Below are positions 36,201 to 44,812 of a DNA stretch of 64,000 nt, in pieces. This DNA is from Plazaster borealis (lineage: Eukaryota > Echinodermata > Asteroidea > Forcipulatida > Labidiasteridae), in assembly GCA_021014325.1 (NCBI GenBank), contig CM037458.1, positions 22,985,063 to 23,049,062 of the forward strand, in the 5' to 3' direction. Position numbers and translations under genes: made by a program. Within the stretch, counting starts at the first letter, position 1; every line of letters begins with the position of its first letter. The notes under the pieces were generated by a model, which did not search any database, was not told the DNA's origin, and saw only the letters and a list, made by a program, of their open reading frames with translations.

Positions 36201-39200
36201 TCCTCTAACAACAAAATGCCCTTTGGTGACGCTGTTCTGCTAATTCGGAAGCAATTTCTAGTATATTGATTTGTTGGGATGTCTCAGTATGTCTACGCGG
36301 CTTAATACCGGTTGCGTGACGACGTGATTGCCACGGTCATCGACGCTGTGATACGGTCGTATTAGTCAGGTTGTTTTATTAATTCTACGAGATCAATAAT
36401 ACCTGTGTGCTGTTGTTGTAAGCCATAGGCAATATGAAGTTATAACTACCACAGTGCTTAATTTCCTCGTGATCTCTGACTGACTGCATATAACCGCATT
36501 GGGGGGGGGGGGGCACAACATTATTGCCGCTTTACATTAGTACATGTTTGTATCGATTCTTTACACCAATTTTAGAGGTGGTTGGGGGTTTTTTCTTCTT
36601 CTTTTTAAACTTGTGTTATCAGTACACTTCGGGAGTTTCTGTTTGTTTTGTTTTTATATATATTTTTTTATAACTATGATACATTAATCTTAGGAGGGAC
36701 TAGTACATGATTTCGATCCACAGATTGCAATGCAACCAACTCCGATAATGTTAATCGAGCAAACACCGGGGTGACATTTTCATCAGGAATGTTGAGCGCA
36801 ATCACAAACGTGCTGCTTTCCATTATTGAAAATTGAAGATGATAAGGCATTGGCGCAATTTCTTTCAGCTGCGCAAGCACAAATTAACGAAAAAGCGCAA
36901 AGACAGAAAACAAGAAGGTTATTAACAGAAATATTTAAATTGGTACCTGTTCCAATTTGGGACCTGTTCCCATTTAGGACCTGTTCCCATTTGGGACCTG
37001 TTCCCATTTGGGACTGATTCTCAATTGGAACTGGTTCTCCTCTTATTTTGTCATGCAGTATTGATGCAGAATTCCTGCTAAAATACTTCTGTATATTGGG
37101 CTTTTGAGATGTTTGGGATTATCAATTTCCCAGACATGTCAGTATTTCACATGTCAACTTGGCAGAGTTTGTTGTTCTGACTCAGTTTTGAAAGTGCGTA
37201 TAGTATTACATTACATCTTTAAAATATACAACAGAAGTTCGTGGCTTGTTCTGATACAGACGTGATTAGTTGAATATGTCAGACTGCCAAGGTGAAAACA
37301 ACTTTCTGTGGTGTTATTTTTGTGTCCATGCGACGCGTGGGAAGTCACAAACGATACCGTTTTTTTAATGTCACGCGGAACTAGGGCAAGGCTGGTTTTG
37401 GCATTGACAATGTTATGATATGCCATTTACCTTTCAGCCAGGGTTAAATAACTACTGATTTGAAAGTGAATGAAAACATTATGTCTGCATCATCACTCCC
37501 GGATCAGAGGGAATACTACTATACTACACTCTTAACCCTCTCGGATCAGAGGTATACAAATATACTACACTCTTACTACACTCTTAATCCTCCCGGATCA
37601 GAGGTATACAAATATAGTACACTCTTAATCCTCCCGGATCAGATGGTATACTTGTAAACTACACTCTTAATCCTCCCGGATCAGAGGTATACAAATATAA
37701 TACACTTTTAATCCTCCCGGATCAGATGGTATACAAGTACACTACACTCTTAATCCTCCCGGATCAGAGGGTATACTAATATACTACACTTTTAATCCTC
37801 CCGGATCAGATGGTATACAAGTACACTACACTCTTAATCCTCCCGGATCAGAGGTATACAAATATAATACACTTTTAATCCTCCCGGATCAGATGGTATA
37901 CAAGTACACTACACTCTTAATCCTCCCGGATCAGAGGGTATACTAATATACTACACTTTTAATCCTCCCGGATCAGATGGTATACAAGTACACTACACTC
38001 TTAATCCTCCCGGATCAGAGGTATACAAATATAATACACTTTTAATCCTCCCGGATCAGATGGTATACAAGTACACTACACTCCTAATCCTCCCGGATCA
38101 GAGGTATACAAATATAATACACTTTTAATCCTCCCGGATCAGAGGGTATACAAGTACACTACACTCTTAATCCTCCCGGATCAGAGGTATACAAATATAA
38201 TACACTTTTAATCCTCCCGGATCAGATGGTATACAAGTACACTACACTCTTAATCCTCCCGGATCAGAGGGTATACAAATATACTACACTCTTAATCCTC
38301 CCGGATCAGAGGGTATACTTGTAAACTACACTGTTAATCCTCCCGGATCAGAGGGTATACTAATATACTACACTCTTAATCCTCCTGGATCAGAGGGTAT
38401 ACTAGTATACTACACTCTTAATCCTCCCGGATCAGAGGGTATTCTAAAACTACACTGTTAATCCTCCCGGATCAGAGGGTATACTAATATACTACACTCT
38501 TAATCCTCCCGGATCAGAGGGTATACTAATATACTACACTCTTAATCCTCCCGGATCAGAGGGTATACTAATATACTACACTCTTAATCCTCCTGGATCA
38601 GAGGGTATACTAGTATACTACAATGTTAATCCTCCCGGATCAGAGGGTATTCTAAAACTACACTGTTAATCCTCCCGGATCAGAGGGTATACTAATATAC
38701 TACACTCTTAATCCTCCTGGATCAGAGGGCATACTAATATACTACACTCTTAATCCTCCCGGATCAGAGGGTATCACTCTTAATCCTCCCGGATCAGAGG
38801 GTATACTAATATACTACACTCTCAATCCTCCCGGATCAGATTTACCCCGGATTCTGGGTCCCATAGCGCTTGACCCACTTCAGAATCAGTATGATCCAGG
38901 ATCTGTGTCAAAATGACCCAGAAGTGGGTCAAACTGACGCAGATTCCGAGTTAAAAATTCATTTTTAACCTGTTTTACGGTCAGCCTGACCCAGAAATGG
39001 GTCAGGCCCCCTGGGACCCGGAATCCGGGTCAATTCTGACCCGTAGGTTTTTAGAGTGTAGTATGTCCCAGCATGATAGGTTATAAATTAGGTGTGGCTA
39101 TAGGTCTGTGCATAGTGAATAGACTTCGATAACGAGAGAGAGTTTGAAAGTATCGACAACGAAAGTATTTTGTAAAAATGTTTAAAGGGTGTGTACAACA

Positions 39201-39833
39201 TTGGTAAGAATGAAAATATAGATGCTCACAGATTTGCACATAACTCACATGGTATAAAGATGGTCACGGTAGAAAACTTCCCTTGAAATAGTTTTGATTG
39301 AAATGCCATAGTTTTTACGAAAATAAATGAGTAAAATAATAGTATTTATCCTGCAGGATAAATTCCGATGTTTGAAAAAAAAGTTAAAACACATAAGGGG
39401 GTTTTTCACTGTTTTCTCATGACTCCGAAGACCGATTTAGCTTAAACTTTCACAGGTTTGTTATTTCATGTATATGTTGGGTCACATCGAGTTTGGATAC
39501 AGGTCTTTGGCAATTACCAATGTTGTATACACCCTTTAACTATACGCCATAAATCTACTTCGAGAACCTCAACAATTTGCTTTTTTTGCGAACAGGCATC
39601 TGTCAAGGTTGCAGGTTTTTTGCGAGGTTTATTTTTGCTTTCGGTTTTTATCAAATTATCATAGGTACTGATTATTAATGTAACGAAATGTATTAACTCA
39701 CCCCTTGTTTGCCGCAGTAGTAGTCATTTGAATGGGCAACAACCACAAGCCCAATGATTCCAAGCACTAAAAGAGTGGCCCCAGTTACGATTATAAGCTT
39801 CGCAAAGACATGCAGTCCGCCCTGGATCGCCAT
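18001..39833 (-). CDS. ENTPD-like: ecto-nucleoside triphosphate diphosphohydrolase (CD39/NTPDase 1/2/3/8 type), nine coding exons, 516 aa
   Basis: The product would hydrolyse extracellular ATP/ADP and related nucleotides at the cell surface. Exons (minus strand): 39702-39833, 25610-25736, 23428-23572, 22737-22908, 22054-22308, 20909-21172, 20032-20142, 19198-19326, 18001-18216; all have AG/GT borders and keep frame. The protein has a membrane anchor at about 13-33, apyrase region 1 DAGSSHTS (50-57), region 2 LGATAGMR (125-132), region 3 SGNAEGKDGW (171-180) with the expected catalytic Glu at 175, region 4 ALDFGGASLQ (217-226), region 5 LGWSLGYM (451-458), and a second membrane anchor at about 481-501. 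Length and two-anchor topology match the cell-surface subgroup, not NTPDase5/6. Region 3 departs from the usual E-E/D-G-x-F/Y-G-W. Intron 1 is 13,965 bp; all introns but 4 and 5 contain recognised repeats. I cannot say which vertebrate paralogue it matches; the subgroup radiated separately in many lineages. Confidence 0.92.
18317..19018 (-). repeat. 23-bp minisatellite in ENTPD intron 8
   Basis: About 30 copies of a 23-bp unit, 'gatgtaatttcgatatag' plus 'tagcc', with substitutions and a few indels. A higher-order unit is visible: the block from about 18591 recurs about 187 bp later from about 18778. The unit has no stop codon in any minus-strand frame, so long spurious frames (up to 297 codons) run through it and into exon 9 out of frame. 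Confidence 0.9.
19198..19326 (-). CDS. ENTPD exon 8
   Basis: Starts after 'gacttttctcag'; encodes RFCFQGMYIRILLLEAFKF, matching the family's YCFxGxYIxxLLxxGxxF segment. Ends TTAAAG|gtaaac in phase 0. Confidence 0.88.
19503..19697. repeat. family G, in ENTPD intron 7
   Basis: The ends GGGCCCAATTTCATAAAGCT and its complement are both present, with 'ttgtgactggttccctgttaa' in place of the commoner interior phrase. This sub-type is shared with 20305-20664. Confidence 0.7.
20032..20142 (-). CDS. ENTPD exon 7
   Basis: Starts after 'tgcctttcag' with AFSGFAYTSNAIGL, the counterpart of the family's FxAFSxFYY segment, and ends GATGAG|gtaaaa in phase 0. Confidence 0.88.
20305..20664. repeat. family G, long variant in ENTPD intron 6
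   Basis: Begins CGGCCCAATTTCATGCAAGC and ends in the complement of GGGGCCAATTTCATAATGCT. It is nearly twice the usual length, with an extra GC-richer middle (about 20360-20480), so it may be a composite. Confidence 0.6.
20668..20846. repeat. family K element, copy 1
   Basis: Shares 'gcgaactgtgtacaaacttct', 'gatagcgccctctttt' and 'agcccatg...aatttccc' with 52370-52545. 'tttgtcccccatacgg' and 'ccgtatggggacaaa' are complementary, so this is a foldback. A G-run of 13 follows at 20830. Confidence 0.55.
20909..21172 (-). CDS. ENTPD exon 6 (cysteine-rich ectodomain segment)
   Basis: Starts after 'ttaataatccag'; encodes 88 residues including NPCSPIGYSY, FNGTSDPEQCYNATKTLF and QCDDPPCSIDGVHSPPP. It has five cysteines and two or more N-glycosylation sequons (NGT, NAT), as in the C-terminal lobe of NTPDases. 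Ends TTCAAG|gtttgt. Confidence 0.9.
22054..22308 (-). CDS. ENTPD exon 5 (apyrase region 4)
   Basis: Starts after 'ttcttattacag'. It carries TFGALDFGGASLQITF, then VYTHSYLCYGATEIL, both diagnostic of NTPDases. Two GT donors six bases apart (after AAA at 22054 or after TTA at 22060) both keep phase 0, so the Val-Lys pair at the end is uncertain. Confidence 0.88.
22737..22908 (-). CDS. ENTPD exon 4 (apyrase region 3)
   Basis: Starts after 'cttttcaag', completes an Ala codon, and carries ARILSGNAEGKDGWVSANYL. The Glu of 'EG' is the family's catalytic base position. It ends GTG|gtaggt in phase 0. Confidence 0.92.
23021..23243. repeat. family I, copy 2, in ENTPD intron 3
   Basis: TTGACCATATTTTTGACCGC at the left and the complement of TATTTTTGACCGCGTGAGGG at the right. 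About 85-90% alike to 5840-6064 by eye. Confidence 0.65.
23428..23572 (-). CDS. ENTPD exon 3 (apyrase region 2)
   Basis: Starts after 'gctttcag', completes a Gly codon from exon 2, and encodes the segment ending VYLGATAGMRIL. It ends TTAGC|gtaagt in phase 2. Confidence 0.92.
23655..23974. repeat. 320-bp foldback in ENTPD intron 2
   Basis: The arms ATGTTTAGCGTCCTGCC (23655-23671) and its complement (about 23957-23974) enclose poly-T/poly-A stretches and 'ggccgcccgac...ggccggcac' pairing. No second copy was seen in the window. Confidence 0.55.
24508..24893. repeat. MITE-D copy 1, in ENTPD intron 2
   Basis: TTAA lies at 24508-24511 and 24890-24893, with ends AAAGGCAGGGTGTACTTTTGG and the complement of AAAGCAGGGTATACTTTTGG. 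The flank-to-centre segments match MITE-A ('gcaacttcgatgaccaattga', 'gcatatgttgggata'), but the centre is a different hairpin, CTTCAGGCATGAAG with extensions (about 24680-24713). Confidence 0.75.
25202..25561 (-). repeat. MITE-A copy 3, in ENTPD intron 2
   Basis: Minus orientation. The right TTAA is intact (25558-25561); the left one is degenerate (TTTT). It lies 49 bp from ENTPD exon 2. Confidence 0.8.
25610..25736 (-). CDS. ENTPD exon 2 (apyrase region 1)
   Basis: The acceptor 'ttctttcaaag' precedes YGVVFDAGSSHTSMAIYQW, the phosphate-binding loop of the actin/ASKHA fold. It ends GATG|gtgagt in phase 1. The potential N-glycosylation site NGT lies in this exon. Confidence 0.92.
26680..26830. 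repeat. (TTTG)n microsatellite and derived G/T-rich tract
   Basis: About 13 perfect GTTT units at 26684-26738, then longer 'gttggggtgtttgttt' variants and a CTG/CCG triplet run (about 26813-26848). Its open frames in several phases are low-complexity artefacts. Confidence 0.9.
27643..27832. repeat. family G, in ENTPD intron 1
   Basis: Left end GGGCCCAATTTCATAGAGCC with 'acttaagcac'; the right end is degraded to 'tggttctatgcaactgagcc'. Confidence 0.6.
28171..28249 (+). repeat. 79-bp direct repeat, left copy
   Basis: Shares 'tttactaataaatg', 'gaaattgactcca' and 'tccttgccacaggt' with 29659-29737 at about 93% identity. The two copies bracket 1.4 kb that includes MITE-F. Confidence 0.7.
28742..29107. 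repeat. MITE-F (TTAA-flanked), in ENTPD intron 1
   Basis: TTAA lies at 28742-28745 and 29104-29107. The ends are AAAGGAACGTTACAGAACTGG and the complement of AAAGGAACATTACAGAATTGG, with a central palindrome CGCTCATGAGCG at 28914-28925. The segments beside the centre ('tgaaatgccata', 'gaaaataaat'-like) match MITE-P. Confidence 0.75.
29659..29737 (+). repeat. 79-bp direct repeat, right copy
   Basis: See the left copy at 28171-28249. The match ends abruptly at 'ccacaggt' in both, just before unrelated sequences. Confidence 0.7.
29738..31133. other. no gene recognised (within ENTPD intron 1)
   Basis: The segment around 30500-31000 has overlapping open frames on both strands with moderately balanced codons. 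I find no domain and no exon borders, so a decayed coding fragment is possible but unsupported. Confidence 0.3.
31134..31572. repeat. family B copy split by a family G insertion
   Basis: The left part 31134-31217 and right part 31415-31572 are the two sides of one family B element ('ggtcagaattgaccc' left, 'tttttagagtgtag' right). The intervening 31219-31414 is a complete family G element. Confidence 0.65.
31219..31414. repeat. family G nested in family B
   Basis: Both ends are intact (AGGGCCCAATTTAATAGAGC and the complement of AGGGCCCAATTTCATAGAGC) with CAGGGCC and CCCTGG at the borders. It is younger than its host. Confidence 0.7.
31817..31992. repeat. family B, right-truncated copy
   Basis: Begins 'cactctaggagctctcgggt' and breaks off after 'gattgtgggtcat', where a MITE-D fragment begins. 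Confidence 0.6.
31993..32106. repeat. MITE-D, 3' fragment
   Basis: Runs from 'tcgataaccaattgagccc' to 'taccctgcctttaagg'; only the last ~110 bp of the element remain, ending at TTAA. Confidence 0.6.
32107..33106. other. no gene recognised (within ENTPD intron 1)
   Basis: A 130-codon minus-strand open frame at 32252-32644 resembles nothing known to me and lacks exon borders. Confidence 0.3.
33107..33424 (+). repeat. MITE-E copy 2
   Basis: TTAA lies at 33107-33110 and 33421-33424, with ends AAAGGGATTGTATACGTTTGG and the complement of AAAGGGTCTGTGTAAGTTTGG. The centre, about 33299-33341, is an AATCTGAGAAAC palindrome around ATACTGCAGTAT. Confidence 0.8.
33965..34251. repeat. family G, long variant
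   Basis: GGGCCCAATTTCATAGAGCT and complement at the ends, with a longer middle containing 'gaatgacgtaacaatgcaaa' that also occurs in 34648-34956 ('gtgacgcaacaatgcaaatcc'). Confidence 0.65.
34648..34956. repeat. family G, diverged long variant
   Basis: Ends GGCCCAATTTCACAAAGCCT and the complement of GGGCCCGGTTTCATAAAGAA; the middle matches the 33965 copy. Confidence 0.55.
34965..35110. repeat. foldback related to family G
   Basis: 'gccgatttcacaaagagcta' at the left pairs with 'ctttgtaaaatcaaaccc' at the right, with 'agattgatctt' and 'aagatgaatctt' inside. Confidence 0.4.
35155..35528 (+). repeat. MITE-A copy 4
   Basis: TTAA lies at 35155-35158 and 35525-35528; the element is full length. 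The central palindrome carries one change (gcaagaatg). Confidence 0.85.
35760..35912. repeat. family G, left-degraded copy
   Basis: The right end is intact (complement of AGGGCCCAATTTCATAGCGC) and the interior 'gcaggataccatgcagtta...tggtaacctgattctggtaag' is typical. The left end is not recognisable. Confidence 0.5.
35913..36943. other. no gene recognised (within ENTPD intron 1)
   Basis: Contains a G-run near 36500 and T-rich tracts near 36590-36670. No coding signal. Confidence 0.35.
36944..37026. repeat. 18-bp tandem repeat, 4-5 units
   Basis: Unit 'gggacctgttcccattt' with variants; each unit is close to its own reverse complement (GGGACC...GGTCCC-like), so the array can fold. Confidence 0.75.
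37490..38840. repeat. ~40-bp minisatellite, about 33 units, adjoining a family B end
   Basis: GGATCAGA occurs about 33 times. The unit is 'aatcctcccggatcagag' plus 'ggtatactaatata' plus 'ctacactctt' (about 40-42 bp). Two unit types alternate in the first half, giving a ~77-80 bp higher-order period. The last unit runs directly into the family B element that follows. Confidence 0.9.
38800..39060. repeat. family B, copy fused to the minisatellite
   Basis: The left terminus is the last minisatellite unit (CACTCTCAATCCTCCCGGAT); the right terminus is GGTTTTTAGAGTGTA. The interior is typical ('tgacccagaaatgggtcagg'). Confidence 0.7.
39182..39539 (+). repeat. MITE-P copy 1, in ENTPD intron 1
   Basis: TTAA lies at 39182-39185 and 39536-39539, with ends AAAGGGTGTGTACAACATTGG and the complement of AAAGGGTGTATACAACATTGG. 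A perfect 18-bp palindrome is centred on CCTGCAGG (39345-39362). It lies 163 bp from ENTPD exon 1. Confidence 0.8.
39702..39833 (-). CDS. ENTPD exon 1 (start codon and N-terminal membrane anchor)
   Basis: ATG at 39833-39831 in context GGAG-ATG-G encodes 44 residues: a short cytoplasmic tail, hydrophobic residues 13-33, then HSNDYYCGKQG. It ends in phase 0 at gtgagt. The sequence upstream (to about 40030) has an unrelated open frame that I treat as 5' leader or promoter. Confidence 0.88.
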
Positions 39834-41652
39834 CTCCTTTTTGTTTTCCCTGCCGCCCGGCGGCTAACACTCCTTTTCACCGAGGCGACACCGAAAACGG
39901 AGCTGAGACTTGCTGCGCCTCTATACTTAGGGAGCAAACTGTTGGCTGAACGGTATGATGGGGCCACATGGGAGATATAGCAACAGCACGGTTCGCTGAC
40001 AGAGCAATATCTGGCCCCTGGTGAATGCACACTGCTTTTAGTTCCAGAGGTTACCAGTTTACAGTCGTATGCACTTCCCGTTGTGGGAGTATACTATTAT
40101 ACAGGCTAGATACAAGAACGAGCGCTGTTGTTGTAATTAAGAGCAACACATATCGACAGTAAAGTAATGTGTCTCCACATTTGACCGATTTGTACGTTTA
40201 AAGGTGGACTATACGACTTCTTTTTCTGTTCTTTAAATCGATCGAACGATGACGCTGTGACGTAAAAAGAAATCCAATTATCTCAGTTCAACATCAACAT
40301 AAGCAGTGAGTACGTTCCGGTCTTAAAAGCCATTAAGAACCTGACGTCATAATATTGCCTTTTACCCTGTCCCGAAATTACACGTTTTCAAAATAAGGGA
40401 CAGAGCATTGTCCCATAAAGCAAATAATTTGAAGAGAATTAGAAGCCACATGCATACGCAGGGAAAAACATAACTCGATCGAAAGTTTGTAACAATCATG
40501 TGAGAGCAAAGGACTTCGTGTCGAGAACAGAGTTATTTATAACGCCCCATATATAGATTCTGCCTTGTGATTGGTTAGAGCACATCACGTGATGTGTCAC
40601 GTTCATACTAAAACGCCGTAGCAACCAGTGTACACTCGTAGGAACCAGTGTACTGTACTCGTATAGCAACCGGTGTCAAGGGAGAATCGATGTATGTTAT
40701 AAGACAAATATTTAATACTTTTACCTGAGCGTTCTATTTTCCTCGGCTTCGTCTCGGAAAAATGGAACGATCCAGGGTAATTTCGGAGTCGCATGTATAT
40801 GTCTGTAGTGTGTATAATAATGTATATACCCATAAAATGGAACTTAGATGATGATCCGAGACATGTTATAACTTACTAATGAATAAAATCCGTTCAATCC
40901 GTTCAAATTAAATAAATAAAAATAATTTAAAAAACACGAAACATCTATACGAAGCCACTCTGTTGTTGTTATGGTCATGCGTTGCTGAGTGGTGTAAACA
41001 ATGGTCAGCGCGTTGCTGCGCATAGTGTGAACACAGGCCTTTGCAGATGGGCGCGTTTATGGGCCGTTTTTACTTAACTTTTGTTAACCATGGGCTCCGT
41101 GTTGCTCTGATATTAAATTGTGCTAGCTGCTGTGTGCAGTGTATTATAATTACTTATGCGTGTAGGGGGTGTGTACCCGTAGCCTACTCGAATTGAAACC
41201 GAGGATTCAAGGACAAAACGAGGACGTATTACGCTCATGTACGAAACCGATTGGGGACATCGATAAGAAAACTAAATCCAACCCGAGAGAAGTCATCGAT
41301 TTACGGGGGGGGGGTCGACAAACAGCACCTGCTCAAGGGTTTGCGTTACGCGCGCAAAGTTTATCCTGTCGTTAAGTCATTGCGTCAAATCGCGCGTTTT
41401 CGCTACTTCCGGTTCCAAAGCATACGTTTGAGTGTAATTTACCCCAAATCACCCATTTCTTGTGACAGAAACGTTTAGTTATGAGACCTTAGTTTTTGAA
41501 TGTTAAGCTAAGTCCTGTTCTTGCATAAATCATCAAAAAAAATCTAGCTCAATGCAACTCTTATGGGCTTCTGGTAATCAGTGGAGCGACTTTGTGTGAA
41601 GTGGGCGTGGTTTACAGTGTAATTACGTCATACTTACAAACAACATAGGTTC
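39834..41652. other. 5' side of ENTPD (likely leader/promoter) and intergenic sequence
   Basis: The first few hundred bases should hold the ENTPD leader and promoter. No TATA box or Inr is clear enough to call. The rest, including a G-run near 41302, has no recognisable gene. Confidence 0.35.
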
Positions 41653-41875
41653 TACACTGCAAAAACTGGGGTGTTAAAATTGACAACGTAATAGATACCG
41701 AAGAGAGAATCAAAACTAATACCGTAGGGTGTTAAAATAACACCAATGTAATTGTTTTGGTAGAAATAGGTGTTATTTTAACACCCTATGGTGTACTTGT
41801 TGATCCTTGTTTTGGTATCTATATATGTGACAATACCCATGGTGTCAATTTTAACACCCCAGTTTTTGCAGTGTA
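41653..41875. repeat. family C, full-length copy
   Basis: TACACTGCAAAAACTGGGGT at the left with its exact complement at the right (both ending in TA), about 223 bp. The interior reads 'ggtgttattttaacaccc' at the site corresponding to the MITE-P insertion in the 62782 copy. Confidence 0.75.
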
Positions 41876-43310
41876 TAAGACACAAAATTACTTAGGTTTG
41901 TACACAAACATGGATCCGCCCACGCTGCTTCAAAATGTAGGGCAAGCTTAAACGCTATATTGGTCAAGCGCTAATCTTCGACTTCCTACGGGTGATGTGG
42001 GGAGGGGGCGGGGCGGCAGGAATGTGTGTGGGGGTAGGTATCCACATTCAAACCGTGGAACTATAACAAAAGGGACAATAGGTCCACGGTTGCTATCACA
42101 CAGGGTTGAACAAAGGAGGGTCCACGATTGCAGGCGTTTACACACTTGTGTGCGATTTGGACCCGAGAACAAAAGAGGTCCACATAATGTAGGGACTTGA
42201 AACACTATGTGGACTTACACACGTCCACAGAGTGTTTTTATACAGTGTTGAAGAATAGGATTTTCCTGAAGTGTACAGAACAAAGAAATGTCCACAGAGT
42301 GACTGCAACACTGTGTGTGCGTGTTTGAAGTCCTTCTCATTCGTTAACTTAGCAAAAACCACGGTGGCCCTGGATCAGAGGACGCAGGCGCGTAAAAAGG
42401 TTCAATGATTCGTATATGTGCACACCTTTCACAGCTTCTATATAGCTCCATGATAAGACTGACCTGACATTTTTACGAGACGAGTCTTTTCGCTCCCCAC
42501 AAGCAAACACGGGCTAAGGCACTACACGCTATAATGCCGGCAAACTAATTGACTTGGTACATCAAATTAAATATGTTCGTCTCCAGTAAACCAAAACCAC
42601 TGTGGCAAAAAGCAATTTCAATCTAGGAGAGGAATTAGAGGTAAAGATGGCAAGGCGGTGTGAGTCGTTCCGTACACTTGAATGATCCAAATCCACACTG
42701 TCACCTTGAACATTGGCCTAATGGACTCTGTGTATATATACACGGCCAGGCTCTCCATCCAGCACACTGGGTTCGTGTATATCGCTATTGTTGGTGAGAA
42801 TTAAAATCTGAAGACAGCTTTATCCATTCGAGGGGAAACAGAGGCCCGTAATGCATACAATATCGTGAGCAATTTACGTTTACTTTATTATTAAAGGTAG
42901 TCATCAGAAAAGGACTGATGTGAAATGCATTATGATGATAAACTACATTCGATACCGTGATGCATTTACCGTTGTGCGATGTTGTACGGTTAATGATGCT
43001 TGGATTGACTCCCTTGGCTTATTATAAAATAAAATAAAATGATTCCCAAGTAATGTTCATGAGTCAATGATCTTTTTAATAATCATGATTAGTTTCCCTT
43101 CAAAGCTCCACCTGTTTTTTCCGTACTCACTTATGATATTAATATTTGCGGGGGAATAGGCCTAATGTTTTAAATTGTGTTGAGCAATTTTACACGGGCG
43201 TTCGCTAAACGTACATTTTAAAAGCATGCTTTCTCCCTATGGAATAGTGCCCTAAACAAATATGTTTAGTTTTACTTTTATTAATTACTCTTTCAGCTGA
43301 TCTGGGGTCC
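41876..43310. other. no gene recognised
   Basis: The stretch 42040-42340 has loosely spaced 'gtccac' and 'tgtgtgcg' words that look like a worn tandem repeat. The rest is AT-rich. Confidence 0.3.
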
Positions 43311-43506
43311 AGGGTCACATTTTATAAAGTTGTTAAGCAGAAAATACTGCTCAGCAAATATTTTGCTAAGCAAAAAAAAATGAGCGGGCCACCAGTTGCA
43401 ACAATGTAAACTTAAGGGAATTTCTGATGGTAACCTGTTTCTGCTCAGCAAGATTTGTCTGCGCTTAGCAAGTGTTTATGCTTACAGGCTTTATGACATT
43501 GGGTTA
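43311..43506. repeat. family G, diverged copy
   Basis: 'ggtcacattttataaagttgttaagcagaaaatactg' type left end; right end 'aggctttatgacattggg'. Typical alternating gcttagca motifs. Confidence 0.55.
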
Positions 43507-43599
43507 ATAAAATACGTGATACTCTTAATATAAGTGGCCCTCCCCCGCCCTGACAAATATTCTCTCCTTAATAAAAATAAAACAAAAAATAACAGTATT

Positions 43600-44030
43600 C
43601 TCTGCCGATGTAACTATGAGCAATCACGGAGCGAATTCACACCGACATAGCCCAGAAAAAGACGAAACAACAACGGGTACACAAGCTGACACCCGTCACA
43701 AAATCTGAGCACCTAGCAGGGCGGCAATTTTTACGGATAATGGAATGTTTGGCTCACAATCGACTTATGACAAATACTGAACTGTATGGCAATGAACCCA
43801 AACTATCCACTAGAATACAACAGCGTTGTCTGAGACTAGCAGGGCACTCATACAGAAACATCAAAGAACCTGTCTCTCAGCTTGTCACCTGGTCACCAAA
43901 ACATGGATGGAGAAATAGGGGAAGACAAAAGCTCAGCTACAGATGTAGTTGCCAGGGACATCGGGGTGCTTCCAACTGATCTTCCCAACTTAATGAAGGA
44001 TAGACTAGAATGGGAAAATCTCAACATGAT
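43600..44030 (+). pseudogene. non-LTR retrotransposon, C-terminal ORF2 fragment (decayed)
   Basis: The frame at 43740-43979 reads NTELYGNEPKLSTRIQQR, then CLRLAGHSYR and KHGWRNRGR. These match the post-reverse-transcriptase C-terminal region of many invertebrate LINEs (pattern ELYG..PK.S..I..R...LAGH..R.....S.L..W.P.HG...RG). A frameshift near 43945 moves the continuation (ARDIGVLPTDLPNLMKDRLEW) to another frame. The 5' part with the catalytic domains is absent, as usual for 5'-truncated LINE copies. Confidence 0.7.
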
Positions 44031-44514
44031 TCCGACCTTGGTCGACTGAGGAGAAAGAAAGAGCTTCAATCGTAAAGCTGTAACTGAAGTAACAAAAACT
44101 CAGTGGAGTCATCATGCACCAATGCAAAATACAAACGATGCTGTTTATTATGGGGTTAATTACCCCAACTCCTATAACTTCAAGAACTTGAACCCGGAGA
44201 AGGCTGTAAGATTTTTTGTTATTCAAGCACAATCGTAATATATTTTGTTTATGCATTATGGCAAAGTTTAACTGCCCATCGGTAACGGGGCAATGTTTGC
44301 TTTTACAAGCTTGTATGTGGTGATAGACTTCGTCCATAGAGGGCGTGAGCATCAGACACAAACGGTGATCTGTTCATCACCTTCCTCTCGTTCTAGTTCT
44401 ACGAGTCATCAAATCTCACAAGAGCCAACCGTACCAGCGATCTATATTTACCGTGATCCTTTCTTTAGGATTCAATCAATCATTCACTCACTCAATCAAT
44501 AACTCAATCAATCA

Positions 44515-44812
44515 ATTTTACACAAACTGTCAGCGGTCAAAGACCAGAGCCGTATATTGAGAGAGTTGCGACATGGAGGGACCAGCTTTCTCTGGTCACG
44601 TGGTTGCTGGACGCCATTTTGTTCCCAAATGCAGCACAAACCAATGGGCAGGCTAGTCTGGCACCCTGTATTCGCCAATGCATTTTTTGGAGACAAAATG
44701 GCTTCTAATCGCAAGTTGTCGCAACTCTCTCAATACACAGCTCTGGTCAAAGACTACACTACAGCGCCCTCTGTTGGATTTGCAAATCAAGTTCTGTCCG
44801 CACTCTGATCAG
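44515..44812 (+). repeat. family L inverted-repeat element, copy 1
   Basis: 'gtatattgagagagttgcga' near the left pairs with 'cgcaactctctcaatacaca' near 44717-44737. Middle: 'ccaatgggcaggctagtctggcacc'. The reverse-orientation relative lies at 51650-51900. Confidence 0.55.

Larger units (their letters stand above)
25737..39701 (-). other. ENTPD intron 1 (13,965 bp)
   Basis: Bounded by gtgagt at 39701 and 'ttcaaag' at 25737. No extra exon of the gene is needed for a full-length protein. It holds most of the repeats listed between these positions. Open frames at 30503-30878 and 32252-32644 have no recognisable domain. Confidence 0.8.

Noticed and set aside
39791..40030. 79-codon minus-strand frame upstream of ENTPD exon 1
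   Set aside because: It is out of frame with the ENTPD start and overlaps it; the N-terminal anchor is in the other frame.
42040..42340. Loosely periodic 'gtccac' words
   Set aside because: Spacing too irregular to call a tandem repeat by eye; a self-alignment would be needed.
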